From ZC4RG29 sp036273935 (GTDB lineage Bacteria > Bacteroidota > Bacteroidia > Cytophagales > Cyclobacteriaceae): 64,000 nucleotides of DNA. A program made the translations under genes and the position numbers. Positions 17,923-27,910 of this stretch are shown in pieces. The stretch is from assembly GCA_036273935.1 (NCBI GenBank), contig DASUGQ010000118.1:9518-73517 (forward strand). The letters are read 5' to 3'. The notes below the pieces were generated by a model. The model had not been told where the DNA came from and made no database searches. It worked only from the letters and a program-made list of their open reading frames with translations. The first letter of the stretch is position 1. Every line of letters begins with the position of its first letter.

Positions 17923-19263
17923 ATGTCAGACACTATCGTTTACCACTACAATAGCCCTTCAGTTTTAAACAAGAATATCGATTCAGATGAACTTTTTCTC
18001 TCCAAATACAGTGAGGTCCAAAAGAAGGATGCACCTTGTTTCTTTTGGGGGAGTCTGAAAGATCCATACATCACTTCTCGTTGTTTAATAACACTCTCAA
18101 ATGTAGTTCAGTCCTCATTCAATCTTTCTCCTTTCCAGATGGCGCTTCTCAAAGACCCAATCGTTACGGCTGGAAATGAGAAAATTCGTTTTGAAGGTTT
18201 CTCCCATTGTGCAGGCGTATACGCGCGTGTTGATATTCTTCCTGATGGTCATGACGGAGAATTTCCGGAAAATGGAACGACCAACGTGGATTTCAATCAA
18301 CCAATGATATCAGCGCTAAGCAGCGTGAACAGAACAGAGAAGGTTTTACTTTCTGTGGGAAAAAATGAGGTAGCCGTTTCTAAAGAAGGACAAAAAGTGG
18401 TTGAAAGAAAGGTCCCTCTCCCAGCAAAATGGATTAAAGGCTTAACAACTGTACAACTATTCTTAGCTGAAGCCGAAAAGGTGTTTACGTTTAACAGAAT
18501 TCAAACCCTTCAACTTTTCCAGAGCTTGCCGAATGGCAAACCAAAAACTGATTATTACCTGACCACGAGGGCGGGTAAGCCTTCCTTCTCACCAGTAAAA
18601 TCCGACAATGGTATTTGTATTGGTGGTATCCATCGCCTTCGCTTGCTGGAACCATTGATACCACTAGCAACGGAACTGAGAGTCTTTCCTCACCCAGCAA
18701 TGCAATCGGTAACTTGGCAATTATACTTTGGAATGGTCCGATTTAGCTTGTCCATTTCGCGCGATGCTTGGAGAGGCTTTTCCGGAGAAGGTGCAGCGCT
18801 TGAGTCATTGATAGAGGATGTACCGGACGGTTGGATTGATGCTGTTGATAAGTTCAGTTATGCCAATCAGGAATTTAACCCAACCTTGCTTTCAGTTGAA
18901 GAGGGACTTGATTTAAAAAAGGTCGAGAACATAACAGGCCGCCTGTCAGCAATGGGATTGCTGGGTTACGACCTGGACGAAAATCATTTTTTTTACCGCC
19001 GGCTTCCATTCAAGCTAAACCGGATTTTAAGTTTAAATCCACGCCTCAAAGATGCCGAAAAGTTACTACAGGAGAAAAAAGTGGAGATTACCCTTCAAAC
19101 CGATAACAGAGTTGAGGCAAAGGTGCAAGGCAGTGGTGTTAATCATTTCATTGTACTGGAAGGTGATAGTGAAAAATGTACCTGCACATGGTTTAGTAAA
19201 CACCAGGGTGAACGAGGGCTCTGCAAGCATATCCTTGCCGTGAAGAAACAACTTATAAGCTAA
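17923..19263 (+). CDS. SWIM zinc-finger protein
   Basis: The 446-residue protein ends in a SWIM motif, CTCTWFSKHQGERGLCKH (CxC...CxH), at about 420-440. The bulk of the chain has no motif I can name; a middle segment (LRVFPHPAMQSVTWQLYFGM) resembles other SWIM-family proteins encoded next to large helical-repeat genes. It starts 13 bp before the next gene's region in a tight two-gene unit. From memory, related SWIM proteins occur beside DUF5691/DUF6493-type proteins with MoxR ATPase and von Willebrand A genes; those partners are not in this window. The biochemical role is unknown. Confidence 0.82.
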   Translation: MSDTIVYHYNSPSVLNKNIDSDELFLSKYSEVQKKDAPCFFWGSLKDPYITSRCLITLSNVVQSSFNLSPFQMALLKDPIVTAGNEKIRFEGFSHCAGVYARVDILPDGHDGEFPENGTTNVDFNQPMISALSSVNRTEKVLLSVGKNEVAVSKEGQKVVERKVPLPAKWIKGLTTVQLFLAEAEKVFTFNRIQTLQLFQSLPNGKPKTDYYLTTRAGKPSFSPVKSDNGICIGGIHRLRLLEPLIPLATELRVFPHPAMQSVTWQLYFGMVRFSLSISRDAWRGFSGEGAALESLIEDVPDGWIDAVDKFSYANQEFNPTLLSVEEGLDLKKVENITGRLSAMGLLGYDLDENHFFYRRLPFKLNRILSLNPRLKDAEKLLQEKKVEITLQTDNRVEAKVQGSGVNHFIVLEGDSEKCTCTWFSKHQGERGLCKHILAVKKQLIS

Positions 19264-19275
19264 TCATCAACTTTA

Positions 19276-22230
19276 ATGGTATCAGAAGAATTCAGCACGA
19301 TCCTGAAAAAGGAGCAGTTGAGACAATTGATTCCCTTTTTAAAATCGTTGGAAAAAAGTGACAAAAAGGAAATCGCCTCGTTGTTAAAACCGCTGGCAAA
19401 GGAGTATTTGGATTACCTACCAGTAACTCCATTGTTAGGGACAACAACCTATAAGCAGAAAGCCACACCCAGCCAGGTGAATATTTTATATGCGGCAGCA
19501 TTCGTGTGCTTAAATCGGAAAGACTATCAGAAATTTGACCGGTTTGGCCACATGCTAAACAATAAAATTCTTGACGACATACTTCCTTGGTATTGCCCGG
19601 ATTGGTTTAGTGATTCGATCAATGATTTAACCAAACGGGATTGGATTCCATGGAATTTTGGATACAAGGATGCTATGGCATTGGCGGAAAAAGGGCACCT
19701 AAATCCTAGTGATGAACTTATCGTCAAGCTTATTCCACAGATGATTTTCGAACAAGATGCCAAACACAAATTTTTATATCTTCCTCAGCAACTCAGGAAA
19801 CGACCCATTACACTTGAAAAACACATTTGGCTGATCTTTCAATTTGAAACCACTATTAATTATAGTGATCGTTATCACCAATTTCAAAACGCCAATAAGG
19901 ATGAACGTCTTTGGATAACTGCTTTAAAACAATGTAGCAACGACGGATTGTTAGATAGGCAGCGCTTACTTAGAGAATCGATTCTGGCCACAGGTCGTAA
20001 TTTCAACAAAGCTTTGTCAGGGTGGTTCGTTGAACTGTTTGAGTTTTTAGAGCCCACGGAACAAGAACTAATAACATTGCAGCCCGAATTGTTCAACGTA
20101 TTAAGCTCCCAACAAAGCAAGGCAATCAATTCCGCTTTAAATTCACTCAAGAAGATTGTTGAGGAAAAAGAGTTTAATGCGGTAGGTTTTCTAGAGAACG
20201 CGCCGATACTCCTTTCTTGTGAAACCAAATCAGTGGTTTCATCGACTCTTTTGCTGTTTGAGAAGATACTCCGTAAAAATGCTTCGCTCAAAGAAGAAAT
20301 TTGCATAGCGACATGCCAGGCATTCATACACAATGATGAGAATATTCAAAATAAGGCATCTAAATTATTATTGAAGTGTCATGATGATTCTTTAAGGTCA
20401 GTAACGGAGGAGATCACGAAGTACGCTGACTCCATGTTAATGACTTCAAAAAAAATTTTATCAGACTTTCTCGCTGTCACACCGAAGCAGCAAGAGGACA
20501 ACATAACCGACACCTCAGAATCGAATGAAGCTATTGGTACAGGTCAGGAAATCACATCGCTTGATGAGCTGATCTTTTTAGCCAGTCAGGCTTTCGATAA
20601 CAATGACCCGCTACACATTGACCTTCTGCCTGCAGCACTGGTTAAACTGCAGGATCAAATAACCGGTTCGGTTCTTCATAAGTTTGAACCGGCACTACAG
20701 AGAGCCTATTCTTTTGTGATGAATGATTGGCCTTCAACCATGGGTTATTTGGACCATCTGTTAGCAACATTCTTTCTTGATTTGACAAATTTATTGATTG
20801 ACCGATTCCCAACCGAAGGTTCATCATTGAAACAAATTCACGTATCATTTCAAAAGAAGGATGCTGAAAGCAAGGCTAAATGGTCTTGGTACAACTCAAG
20901 AATTTTAAACTTACCAACCTGGTCGGTGCATAGTAGGGACACGACCTATATAATCCATAAGGCTATCCTGCTCATCGCATATGAAAAGATAAAGAACGCA
21001 GATCATCTGTCCATCCTTTCAACACCAACCCACGAACATGGTTATCTGGATCCGATGGTACTGGTTAATCGTTTGGAGCTTTATCAGGGCAAAACCGTGT
21101 TACCTGATAACTATGATTTTCAACTGGCAATTTCGCGGGTCGCTCCCTTTAATCACGACGAAGCATTGAAGGAAGCAAGAAAAACGTTAAAGGGGGAGGT
21201 CCTTCAAATTATGGAATTCCTTTTGGATAAAGACGAACAACCAAGACCACCATTCAACACACCTTCCTTATGGTTTATGGCCGGTGTCACCAAATCACCT
21301 CAGCACACCTATCCGGAGTTTGATCATTTCTTTTATGCGACATTGCCAAAATCAACTTTTACAGGAGATGTCCCATGGCGTTCTTTTGTTGAGCATTATA
21401 AGACAACAAGATACAATTATGAAAAGCGGACTCCTGAGGAAGTCACTGCTCAGCACAATGTTCTCAGGTTAACTTTAAATCCATATCCGTCGATCTGGCA
21501 GGAACCGGAGGAAAAGAAAGAAAGCGTGCTGTCAAAGCTTACAAGTCTGATCTCGACACCTAAGAAAGCCAGACGAGAGGACACATTTATCCAACACGAG
21601 TATCTCTCATTAAAAACACCTTACATTGCTGCAGAGCATAACGACATACAGCGTTTTATCTATCTGTTTCCTTCGAATCCAAATCCAGTGCTCACCCTCG
21701 TCGCACACAGAGCACTGGTACATAGCACGCTTGCCTCGGAAAACGACAAGAAGATTTTAACCAGGACGCTGGAGGCCATTATTCACCTGAAATTCGATTT
21801 TTCTGAGATCACGCATCTTTTTATTGCCACATGCATGCTGACCAGTGACAAGACCGTGAGATCATTTGCAGCGGAGATGTGGATCCAGGGAGTCAACAAC
21901 GGGAAGATAAATAATGAGCAAACCGGTAAAATTATTGGGATTCACTTTTCCAGCGGCTACGCTCCTTTGAAAAGATTCACTGACCTTGTTTCAAGCAACC
22001 TGTTGAAAATCTCACAAACGCACAATATAGAACTGGAAGCTATCCTTACTGCCGTCATTGAAAATCTACCAACAGAGCCTCCGGTAGGCACGAAAAGACT
22101 ACTTGAATTGTATTCAGAAGTTTTAGCACTGAATAACGCCTCTGTTGCTTCGAATTCAGCCAAACAACGCCTGGCGTCATGGACTGCTTCATCTGGGCTT
22201 AAAAAGCTTATTTCATCTTTGCCCGTCTGA
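19276..22230 (+). CDS. Large DUF6493-like helical-repeat protein
   Basis: This 984-residue, mostly alpha-helical protein has no signal peptide or membrane segment. The N-terminus (FSTILKKEQLRQLIPFLKSL) and overall layout match what I recall of the Bacteroidota DUF6493 family encoded next to SWIM proteins. The repeated helical pairs look HEAT/ARM-like (EEICIATCQAFIHNDENIQ, ITHLFIATCMLTSDKTVRSF). It lies 12 bp after the SWIM gene and is probably cotranscribed. No catalytic motif was seen. A scaffold or regulatory role is a guess. Confidence 0.72.
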   Translation: MVSEEFSTILKKEQLRQLIPFLKSLEKSDKKEIASLLKPLAKEYLDYLPVTPLLGTTTYKQKATPSQVNILYAAAFVCLNRKDYQKFDRFGHMLNNKILDDILPWYCPDWFSDSINDLTKRDWIPWNFGYKDAMALAEKGHLNPSDELIVKLIPQMIFEQDAKHKFLYLPQQLRKRPITLEKHIWLIFQFETTINYSDRYHQFQNANKDERLWITALKQCSNDGLLDRQRLLRESILATGRNFNKALSGWFVELFEFLEPTEQELITLQPELFNVLSSQQSKAINSALNSLKKIVEEKEFNAVGFLENAPILLSCETKSVVSSTLLLFEKILRKNASLKEEICIATCQAFIHNDENIQNKASKLLLKCHDDSLRSVTEEITKYADSMLMTSKKILSDFLAVTPKQQEDNITDTSESNEAIGTGQEITSLDELIFLASQAFDNNDPLHIDLLPAALVKLQDQITGSVLHKFEPALQRAYSFVMNDWPSTMGYLDHLLATFFLDLTNLLIDRFPTEGSSLKQIHVSFQKKDAESKAKWSWYNSRILNLPTWSVHSRDTTYIIHKAILLIAYEKIKNADHLSILSTPTHEHGYLDPMVLVNRLELYQGKTVLPDNYDFQLAISRVAPFNHDEALKEARKTLKGEVLQIMEFLLDKDEQPRPPFNTPSLWFMAGVTKSPQHTYPEFDHFFYATLPKSTFTGDVPWRSFVEHYKTTRYNYEKRTPEEVTAQHNVLRLTLNPYPSIWQEPEEKKESVLSKLTSLISTPKKARREDTFIQHEYLSLKTPYIAAEHNDIQRFIYLFPSNPNPVLTLVAHRALVHSTLASENDKKILTRTLEAIIHLKFDFSEITHLFIATCMLTSDKTVRSFAAEMWIQGVNNGKINNEQTGKIIGIHFSSGYAPLKRFTDLVSSNLLKISQTHNIELEAILTAVIENLPTEPPVGTKRLLELYSEVLALNNASVASNSAKQRLASWTASSGLKKLISSLPV

Positions 22231-22324
22231 TATCCAGGCTGCGACGGATGCATGTAAGAAAAACATCTTAATTGTGTGGTTTGATTTTATATGAATGAAC
22301 ATTTTTGAACCTCAACAATTAATA

Positions 22325-24289
22325 ATGGAGTCGTTGCCGGCAATCGTAAAAAGACTAAAATTAATTCTGGCCTTAGTAATCCTCTTACTTTCTGGTTGCA
22401 GGGAGGAAGATCAGGTGAAAAATACCCTGGAGGGAATAGTGAAGGATGAATTCGGTGGAGTATTAGATAGTGTGAACTGCGTCGTTTCGTCTGCGTCGTT
22501 TCATTACTCAACACTAACAGATGAATTTGGAAAATTTCGAACACCAAAAATTAACACAGGTAAATACTCAGTCACCATTTCAAAGCCAAACTACTCAACG
22601 CGAAACACCGAAGTAGAGGTAAAAGCAAATCCCACCATAGTCGAGTTTGTCCTTTCATCTGATAGTTCATTTCTAAGATTGAGCGATTCCACATTGAATG
22701 TTAATTATCTTTCGGCGTCTAAGGAAATTTTAGTCGAAGCAAATACAAGTTGGACGATATCTAGCGATGCCTCATGGCTCAAAGTTTCTACAAATCAAGG
22801 TTCCGGTAACCAGCTTATCAGTGTAACATGGCAAGAGACGAGGGAGGATAACAGCAGAATTGGAATGATTTCTCTAAGGTCCAAATTCATTGAAAGAAAG
22901 CTTAAAGTATTCCAATCACCTCCACTTAAATTGCTCAACGTGAATTACTTTGCCGATAACAAGGAAAACGAAAGTTTGGATTCAATTAGTTTGCAATTTA
23001 CCAAGCCAGTAGCAGATGCTGTGGTATTACCAAACGGTGGACTGCTCAATGAAGAAATTAATTACAAGATCAATCGGAATATTCTGACTTTTCCATATGA
23101 GAAAGCAAAACTAGGGGATGAGCACCTTTTTAGCGTGTCAGTTTATGATGGTCCGGATTTATATAATTTTGAATTCACCGCACAGTTTTACACAGCCAAG
23201 TTAAATCTTCCGGGCTATGTAGTTGATTACACGCTCAGTGATGACAACAAGATAATTTGGGCGGTAACCCAATATCCAAATAAAGTGTTTAAGATTTCAG
23301 TGCCAGATTTAATGATATTAAGGGAACAAAATCTTGATTTTGAGCCTCTAAAGATTAAGTGGAATAGCTTTCAAAATAAACTAAATATCTTTGATGCTGC
23401 ACCCGGCTGTAACTGTGAAGAAATTGCTGGAGGTAATTGCAAAGATAATTATCTATTGTATTTTGATCCAGACGATTTCAGCGTTGGCAAATCGGAAATA
23501 AAGATGATAGAAGGTTACGATGACGATTGCTACCGTTTTGGTGACCCCTATGTATTTCCTAAAGATATTTGCTTGCTTGCCAATGGTACTGGATTAATAA
23601 AACTGGCTGATAGAGATCTCAATCTCAGTTGGCGATTTATAGACAGCAACCATTTTGACTCGACGTTTATATCGGGAAGTAATACCGATATTCGTTATGA
23701 GGGAATGCACGTAAATTACGACAGGTCAAAAATTTATGTGCACGATCAGGCAAGCGTTTATGTATTTGAGCCAGAAGACTCAACTTTTAGGCAGTATAAT
23801 TCGCCCTTTACTGGACAAGTAGGTTTTATTATTCCTCATAAGAAAAAAAATCTCCTCTACCATCATGAATATCCTCAGTTCATTTCCGACGGAAACGGCT
23901 ATATAAGTTATAAGTCCTACATTCAGACGGTGAATCAATATAATGAAGCTATGGATTTTAGCTATAAAGCGGACGAAGAGCAGTCTATGTATTATCTTAA
24001 GGATGGACTATTTCAGATCATGGATTACGAAAGAGCACTTACAACCTTAAAGACTGATGCGATAATTGATTTGACAAATATACGATCCGCTACAGATGGA
24101 GTTTATTTTACAGCAATCAAGAGAAATGACGACGGCTCTACAGATTTTTTCATTTTTGACACATCGATCATATCAAACAAAATTCCGACTTCAGACTCTG
24201 CCGGCAGAATTCGGTCTAATAATACAGACCAATCATTGTGGATGGTGAATAGCCTGGATAAAGTTCTTCAGAGTGAACGTGAAACCTAA
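22325..24289 (+). CDS. Lipoprotein with carboxypeptidase-regulatory-like and BACON-like domains
   Basis: ATG 22325 opens a lipoprotein signal (MESLPAIVKRLKLIL...LLLSGC); an upstream ATG-like start at 22295 would add ten residues. The mature protein has a carboxypeptidase-regulatory-like Ig fold (LEGIVKDEFGGVLDSVNC...TDEFGKFRTPKI, about 30-110), then a BACON-type domain (WTISSDASWLKVSTNQGSG, about 145-200). The C-terminal 400 residues contain beta-propeller-like repeats (IIWAVTQYPNKVFKISVPD; SKIYVHDQASVYVFEP). BACON domains often bind carbohydrates or mucin. It is a single gene with no evident operon partner. Confidence 0.75.
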   Translation: MESLPAIVKRLKLILALVILLLSGCREEDQVKNTLEGIVKDEFGGVLDSVNCVVSSASFHYSTLTDEFGKFRTPKINTGKYSVTISKPNYSTRNTEVEVKANPTIVEFVLSSDSSFLRLSDSTLNVNYLSASKEILVEANTSWTISSDASWLKVSTNQGSGNQLISVTWQETREDNSRIGMISLRSKFIERKLKVFQSPPLKLLNVNYFADNKENESLDSISLQFTKPVADAVVLPNGGLLNEEINYKINRNILTFPYEKAKLGDEHLFSVSVYDGPDLYNFEFTAQFYTAKLNLPGYVVDYTLSDDNKIIWAVTQYPNKVFKISVPDLMILREQNLDFEPLKIKWNSFQNKLNIFDAAPGCNCEEIAGGNCKDNYLLYFDPDDFSVGKSEIKMIEGYDDDCYRFGDPYVFPKDICLLANGTGLIKLADRDLNLSWRFIDSNHFDSTFISGSNTDIRYEGMHVNYDRSKIYVHDQASVYVFEPEDSTFRQYNSPFTGQVGFIIPHKKKNLLYHHEYPQFISDGNGYISYKSYIQTVNQYNEAMDFSYKADEEQSMYYLKDGLFQIMDYERALTTLKTDAIIDLTNIRSATDGVYFTAIKRNDDGSTDFFIFDTSIISNKIPTSDSAGRIRSNNTDQSLWMVNSLDKVLQSERET

Positions 24290-24484
24290 TCGATTCTTAT
24301 CCAACGTCAACTCCGTAAAAACCGGATACAATAGCGGCGCGCCCGCGCAAAGCCAATCTCCACCTTCAACCAGTGGTAATGTTTTTTTCGGTCGTGCCCC
24401 TGCTTTCCTCTAACCGTTTAAAGTATCCTGTTAAGCTTTTTTAAAAGCGTCATTTCAGCTACCTTCAAACAAAACTAAGACCCT

Positions 24485-25447
24485 ATGCCTTCAATAGTAG
24501 AAACACCTCCGGTAGAGGTGCAACAAGAACTTGCCCTACTTCGGCAAGATCTTCATACTTTGATCCCCTCAAAACAACTAACCGGAAATGTTCTTATTGC
24601 CACTTGGAACATTCGCGCTTTCGGCGATCTCACAGAAAAATGGGAAGCAGCGGAAAATGATTCCCCCAAACGAGACCTTCATTCATTGCTGGCGATCGCA
24701 GAGATAATTTCGCATTTTGACATTATCGCTGTCCAGGAGATTAGGGGAAACATCAAATGCCTTCGTCATATGTTGAAAGTCTTGGGACGCGATTGGAATT
24801 TCCTGATGACCGATGTAACACGCGGCAACGCTGGTAACAACGAACGTATGGCCTTTCTCTACGACACGAGGAAAGTCAATTTGTCGGGGCTCGCCTGTGA
24901 GCTTGTGGTACCGAATGAGTGGCTCAATCGCATTGGAGAAAACGCGCTGACCAGGCAATTCGCTCGCACCCCCTATGCAGTGAGTTTCAGGGTAGGCGGC
25001 AAAACGTTTGTGTTGATAACCTTACACGTGCTTTATGGGGACAATGCCGCAGCACGCATACCCGAACTAAAGGCGATTGCCGAATGGGTGGCAGACTGGG
25101 CTAAGGAACTGCATTCTTGGGATCACAGCCTTATTGTATTGGGGGACTTCAATATCGAAAAAATAGGAGATCCAACCTATGAAGCTTTCACATCAACAGG
25201 GCTTACCGTTCCAGCCGAACTGCAGAACATTCCAAGAACAATATTCAAAAATTCGTATAGCTTCTACGATCAAATTGCCTGGTTTGTAGATAGCCTGGCT
25301 CGACCGGAATTATCATTGACCTTCACACGGGGCAACATTTACAATTTTGTGGGTAAAGTCTTAAATAACAGAAACTACACTAACACCCAGCTTTCGCATC
25401 GAATTTCTGACCACTTTCCGTTGTGGGCAGAGTTTTCAACATTATAA
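24485..25447 (+). CDS. Endonuclease/exonuclease/phosphatase-family protein
   Basis: The 320-residue protein has the family's motifs in order: IATWNIRAF (Asn, about 40), DIIAVQEIRG (catalytic Glu, about 83), RMAFLYDTRKV, ITLHVLYG, VLGDFNIEK (Asp/Asn) and the terminal SDHFPLWAEF (Asp-His). These residues bind Mg2+ and hydrolyse phosphodiesters or phosphomonoesters. No signal peptide is visible, so it probably acts in the cytoplasm. The substrate (DNA, RNA or a phospholipid headgroup) is open. Confidence 0.88.
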   Translation: MPSIVETPPVEVQQELALLRQDLHTLIPSKQLTGNVLIATWNIRAFGDLTEKWEAAENDSPKRDLHSLLAIAEIISHFDIIAVQEIRGNIKCLRHMLKVLGRDWNFLMTDVTRGNAGNNERMAFLYDTRKVNLSGLACELVVPNEWLNRIGENALTRQFARTPYAVSFRVGGKTFVLITLHVLYGDNAAARIPELKAIAEWVADWAKELHSWDHSLIVLGDFNIEKIGDPTYEAFTSTGLTVPAELQNIPRTIFKNSYSFYDQIAWFVDSLARPELSLTFTRGNIYNFVGKVLNNRNYTNTQLSHRISDHFPLWAEFSTL

Positions 25448-25451
25448 AAAC

Positions 25452-25625
25452 TCAAATTTCCTTATTCAGCTCCGTTTCAATTTCATTGTCGATTTCTTCA
25501 TAAAACTTTCTTGTCCCGACATACATTTGATTTTTGTTCTTAGCATCGGAAAAAATTTCGCCATGCTTCCCAGATGACGACGTTGCTGCCCTTAAGCCTT
25601 CGCAAACCCATTCAAAAGATTCGAA
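25452..25625 (-). pseudogene. Possible C-terminal fragment of an unknown protein
   Basis: On the minus strand 57 codons are open before the stop at 25452-25454. They read FESFEWVCEGLRAATSSSG, then GTRKFYEEIDNEIETELNKE. The composition looks coding, but an in-frame stop precedes it directly and there is no credible start. I do not recognise the family. Confidence 0.3.
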
Positions 25626-25711
25626 TTAAATGATTAGATTTGAGGCTGTGAAATCTTCCTTCTTTAGCCAAGAGATCGCTTGGAACGTACTGTTAGCCGT
25701 AATTGAAACAT

Positions 25712-26317
25712 ATGATTTCCATCTACAAGATTAAGCCTAAATTTCAGCAACTTCTCAACCCTATTTTAGTCAGCCTCCATAAAAATGGAGTGACGGCAAA
25801 TCAGATCACGATATCATCCATTGTTCTGTCGTTTCTAATTGGTGTGGCATTCTGGTACGCGAAAGCCAACAGGTTGCTGTTCCTGAGTTTACCAATAGGG
25901 TTGTTAGTTAGAATGGCACTAAATGCGCTCGATGGAATGATGGCTAGGACTTACAATCAACAATCTAAAAAAGGCGAGGTATTAAATGAGTTGGGTGACG
26001 TAATTTCTGACCTCGCAATATTTTTCCCCTTGCTCGCCTTCGAACAAAACAATATCTTCTTAATCGTTGTCTTTCTCTGTCTGAGTATTATCAATGAATT
26101 TGCCGGCCTCCTTGGGAAAGTAATATCGGGCCATAGGAGATACGATGGGCCGATGGGGAAGAGCGATCGGGCCTTTGTCATGGGGTTGTATGGTATCCTT
26201 TACTTTCTTGATGTTGGCTTAAGTAGCATATCAGTTTGGATTTTCACTATAATTAATCTTTTGCTGGTCGTCAGTACAACGATCCGAATATTCAAATCGC
26301 TTCAACCCCATGAATGA
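25712..26317 (+). CDS. CDP-alcohol phosphatidyltransferase-family membrane protein
   Basis: The protein has about 201 residues from ATG 25712 (TTG 25703 would add three) and several transmembrane segments. The CDP-alcohol signature is recognisable as NALDGMMAR...GEVLNELGDVISD. The family consensus is DxxDGxxAR(x)8Gx3Dx3D, so the first Asp is Asn here. Members transfer a phosphatidyl group from CDP-diacylglycerol to an alcohol. It overlaps the CdsA gene by 8 bp. The pairing with a CdsA homologue recalls E. coli YnbA/YnbB. The acceptor alcohol is unknown. Confidence 0.85.
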   Translation: MISIYKIKPKFQQLLNPILVSLHKNGVTANQITISSIVLSFLIGVAFWYAKANRLLFLSLPIGLLVRMALNALDGMMARTYNQQSKKGEVLNELGDVISDLAIFFPLLAFEQNNIFLIVVFLCLSIINEFAGLLGKVISGHRRYDGPMGKSDRAFVMGLYGILYFLDVGLSSISVWIFTIINLLLVVSTTIRIFKSLQPHE

Positions 26318-27263
26318 AATTCTTGAATTAAGATATTTCAAACAAAACGATCTACTGATCATCGTAGCATTGATTTTTGCTCTTTTGATCTTGGCTTCGT
26401 CATTGATATTTGTTATAGGCCGCATTAACTCTAAGGCTAAGCTTGAAGAGCTTAAGGCCCGCACCAAGTCATGGTGGATAATGGCAACAGTTTTTATTGG
26501 GGCTACGATTTTTAATACCACAATCTCCTATATCGCGATTGCTTTTCTTTCATTCGTGGCATTCCGCGAGCTGTACTCTCTTTTGGGTTTCCGGCAATCA
26601 GATCGCCGGGCAATCTTTTGGGCGTTCGTTTCAATTCCAATTCAATATTATCTGGCTTTCATTGGGTGGTATGGGGCGTTCATCATTTTTATTCCAGTAG
26701 TCATGTTCTTACTGCTCCCGCTGCGCCTTGTGCTAAAAGGAGAGACGTCTGGAATTACCAAGTCAATGTCTATGCTACAATGGACACTGATGTTAACGGT
26801 TTTTGGCATTAGTCATCTGGCTTACCTTTTATCTCTTCCTGACATCGAAGGATTTAATTCAGGAGGAAGGGGTCTGTTGCTATTTGTTGTCTTTCTGACG
26901 GAGATCAATGATGTGCTTCAATTTACTTGGGGGAAGCTTCTCGGTAAAAATAAGATCATACCAAAAGTAAGTCCAAACAAAACATGGGAAGGATTTCTCG
27001 GTGGCCTTGTCTGTACAACTGGCATAGGGTATTTCCTCGCTTTCTTGACCCCTCTTACCACCTACCAGGTTCTCATGGTCAGTTTTCTAGTTGCTCTTGC
27101 CGGGTTCATTGGTGACGTGGTTATGTCGGCCATCAAGCGAGATATCGGCGTAAAAGACACCGGTACATCAATACCGGGCCATGGCGGTATTTTGGACCGC
27201 ATTGATTCACTCGCTTACACCGCACCTGCATTTTTTCACCTGGTATATTATCTAGCATACTAA
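26310..27263 (+). CDS. Phosphatidate cytidylyltransferase (CdsA family)
   Basis: The 317-residue polytopic protein makes CDP-diacylglycerol from phosphatidate and CTP. The C-terminal signature is clear: SPNKTWEGFLGG (about 222) and GDVVMSAIKRDIGVKDTGTS, then IPGHGGILDRIDSL near the end. The N-terminus starts with a hydrophobic segment after LRYFKQNDLL. It is translationally coupled to the phosphatidyltransferase upstream and abuts plsC downstream, so the operon can supply its own CDP-diacylglycerol. It may be an accessory rather than the housekeeping enzyme. Confidence 0.92.
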   Translation: MNEILELRYFKQNDLLIIVALIFALLILASSLIFVIGRINSKAKLEELKARTKSWWIMATVFIGATIFNTTISYIAIAFLSFVAFRELYSLLGFRQSDRRAIFWAFVSIPIQYYLAFIGWYGAFIIFIPVVMFLLLPLRLVLKGETSGITKSMSMLQWTLMLTVFGISHLAYLLSLPDIEGFNSGGRGLLLFVVFLTEINDVLQFTWGKLLGKNKIIPKVSPNKTWEGFLGGLVCTTGIGYFLAFLTPLTTYQVLMVSFLVALAGFIGDVVMSAIKRDIGVKDTGTSIPGHGGILDRIDSLAYTAPAFFHLVYYLAY

Positions 27264-27899
27264 ATGAAGAAGCTGGTCTTACAAATCACCTTTGGTTTTT
27301 TCATTAGATATTTTTTGAAGGTAATCGTTGGTGTGAGATTTAGTGAAGCGAAATTCTTAAGTAAAGAAAAACAGTTTATCATTGTCGCAAACCACAATAG
27401 CCATTTGGATACGATGAGCCTGATGGCCTCAGTTCCAAGGAGCATCGTACATAGAGTCAGACCAGTAGCCGCTCAGGACCATTTTGGTAAAACCAAAGTT
27501 CAGGAGGTATTTAGTAATTTTTTCATTAATACCTTGTTGATCACGAGAAAGCGGAAAAAAAACAACTCCGCTGTGGATCCTGTTAGTAAGATGATACAAG
27601 CTTTGGATGATGGTTATTCTTTAATAATTTTTCCCGAAGGTACGAGAGGAGAGCCCGGCAAAGAGCAACCCTTAAAACCAGGTGTAGCACTAGTTCTCAG
27701 GCAGCGACCAGAAGTTAAATATGTTCCGGTATTTATGACCGGCATGGGAAACGCTATGCCTAAAGGAGATAGCCTTATTGTTCCCTATAATGCTCATGTG
27801 ACCTATGGAGCACCAAAGAAAATCATGAGTACAAATGTTGAGGATATCTTGACGCAGATTCACAACGACCTTAACCAGTTAAAGCAGCAACACCCCTAA
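27264..27899 (+). CDS. 1-acyl-sn-glycerol-3-phosphate acyltransferase (PlsC family)
   Basis: The 211-residue protein carries acyltransferase motif I NHNSHLDT (HxxxxD, about 43-48) and motif III FPEGTRG (about 125). Such enzymes acylate lysophosphatidate at the inner membrane to give phosphatidate, the substrate of the preceding CdsA. The start codon follows the cdsA stop directly. The three enzymes form a short phospholipid pathway. Confidence 0.92.
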   Translation: MKKLVLQITFGFFIRYFLKVIVGVRFSEAKFLSKEKQFIIVANHNSHLDTMSLMASVPRSIVHRVRPVAAQDHFGKTKVQEVFSNFFINTLLITRKRKKNNSAVDPVSKMIQALDDGYSLIIFPEGTRGEPGKEQPLKPGVALVLRQRPEVKYVPVFMTGMGNAMPKGDSLIVPYNAHVTYGAPKKIMSTNVEDILTQIHNDLNQLKQQHP

Positions 27900-27910
27900 C
27901 TCCAACCATC

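Noticed and set aside
17696..17954. Overlapping Pro/Ser/Arg-rich plus-strand frames before the SWIM gene
   Set aside because: They are open in several frames because of the GC-rich inverted repeats, have no recognisable content and overlap the SWIM start.
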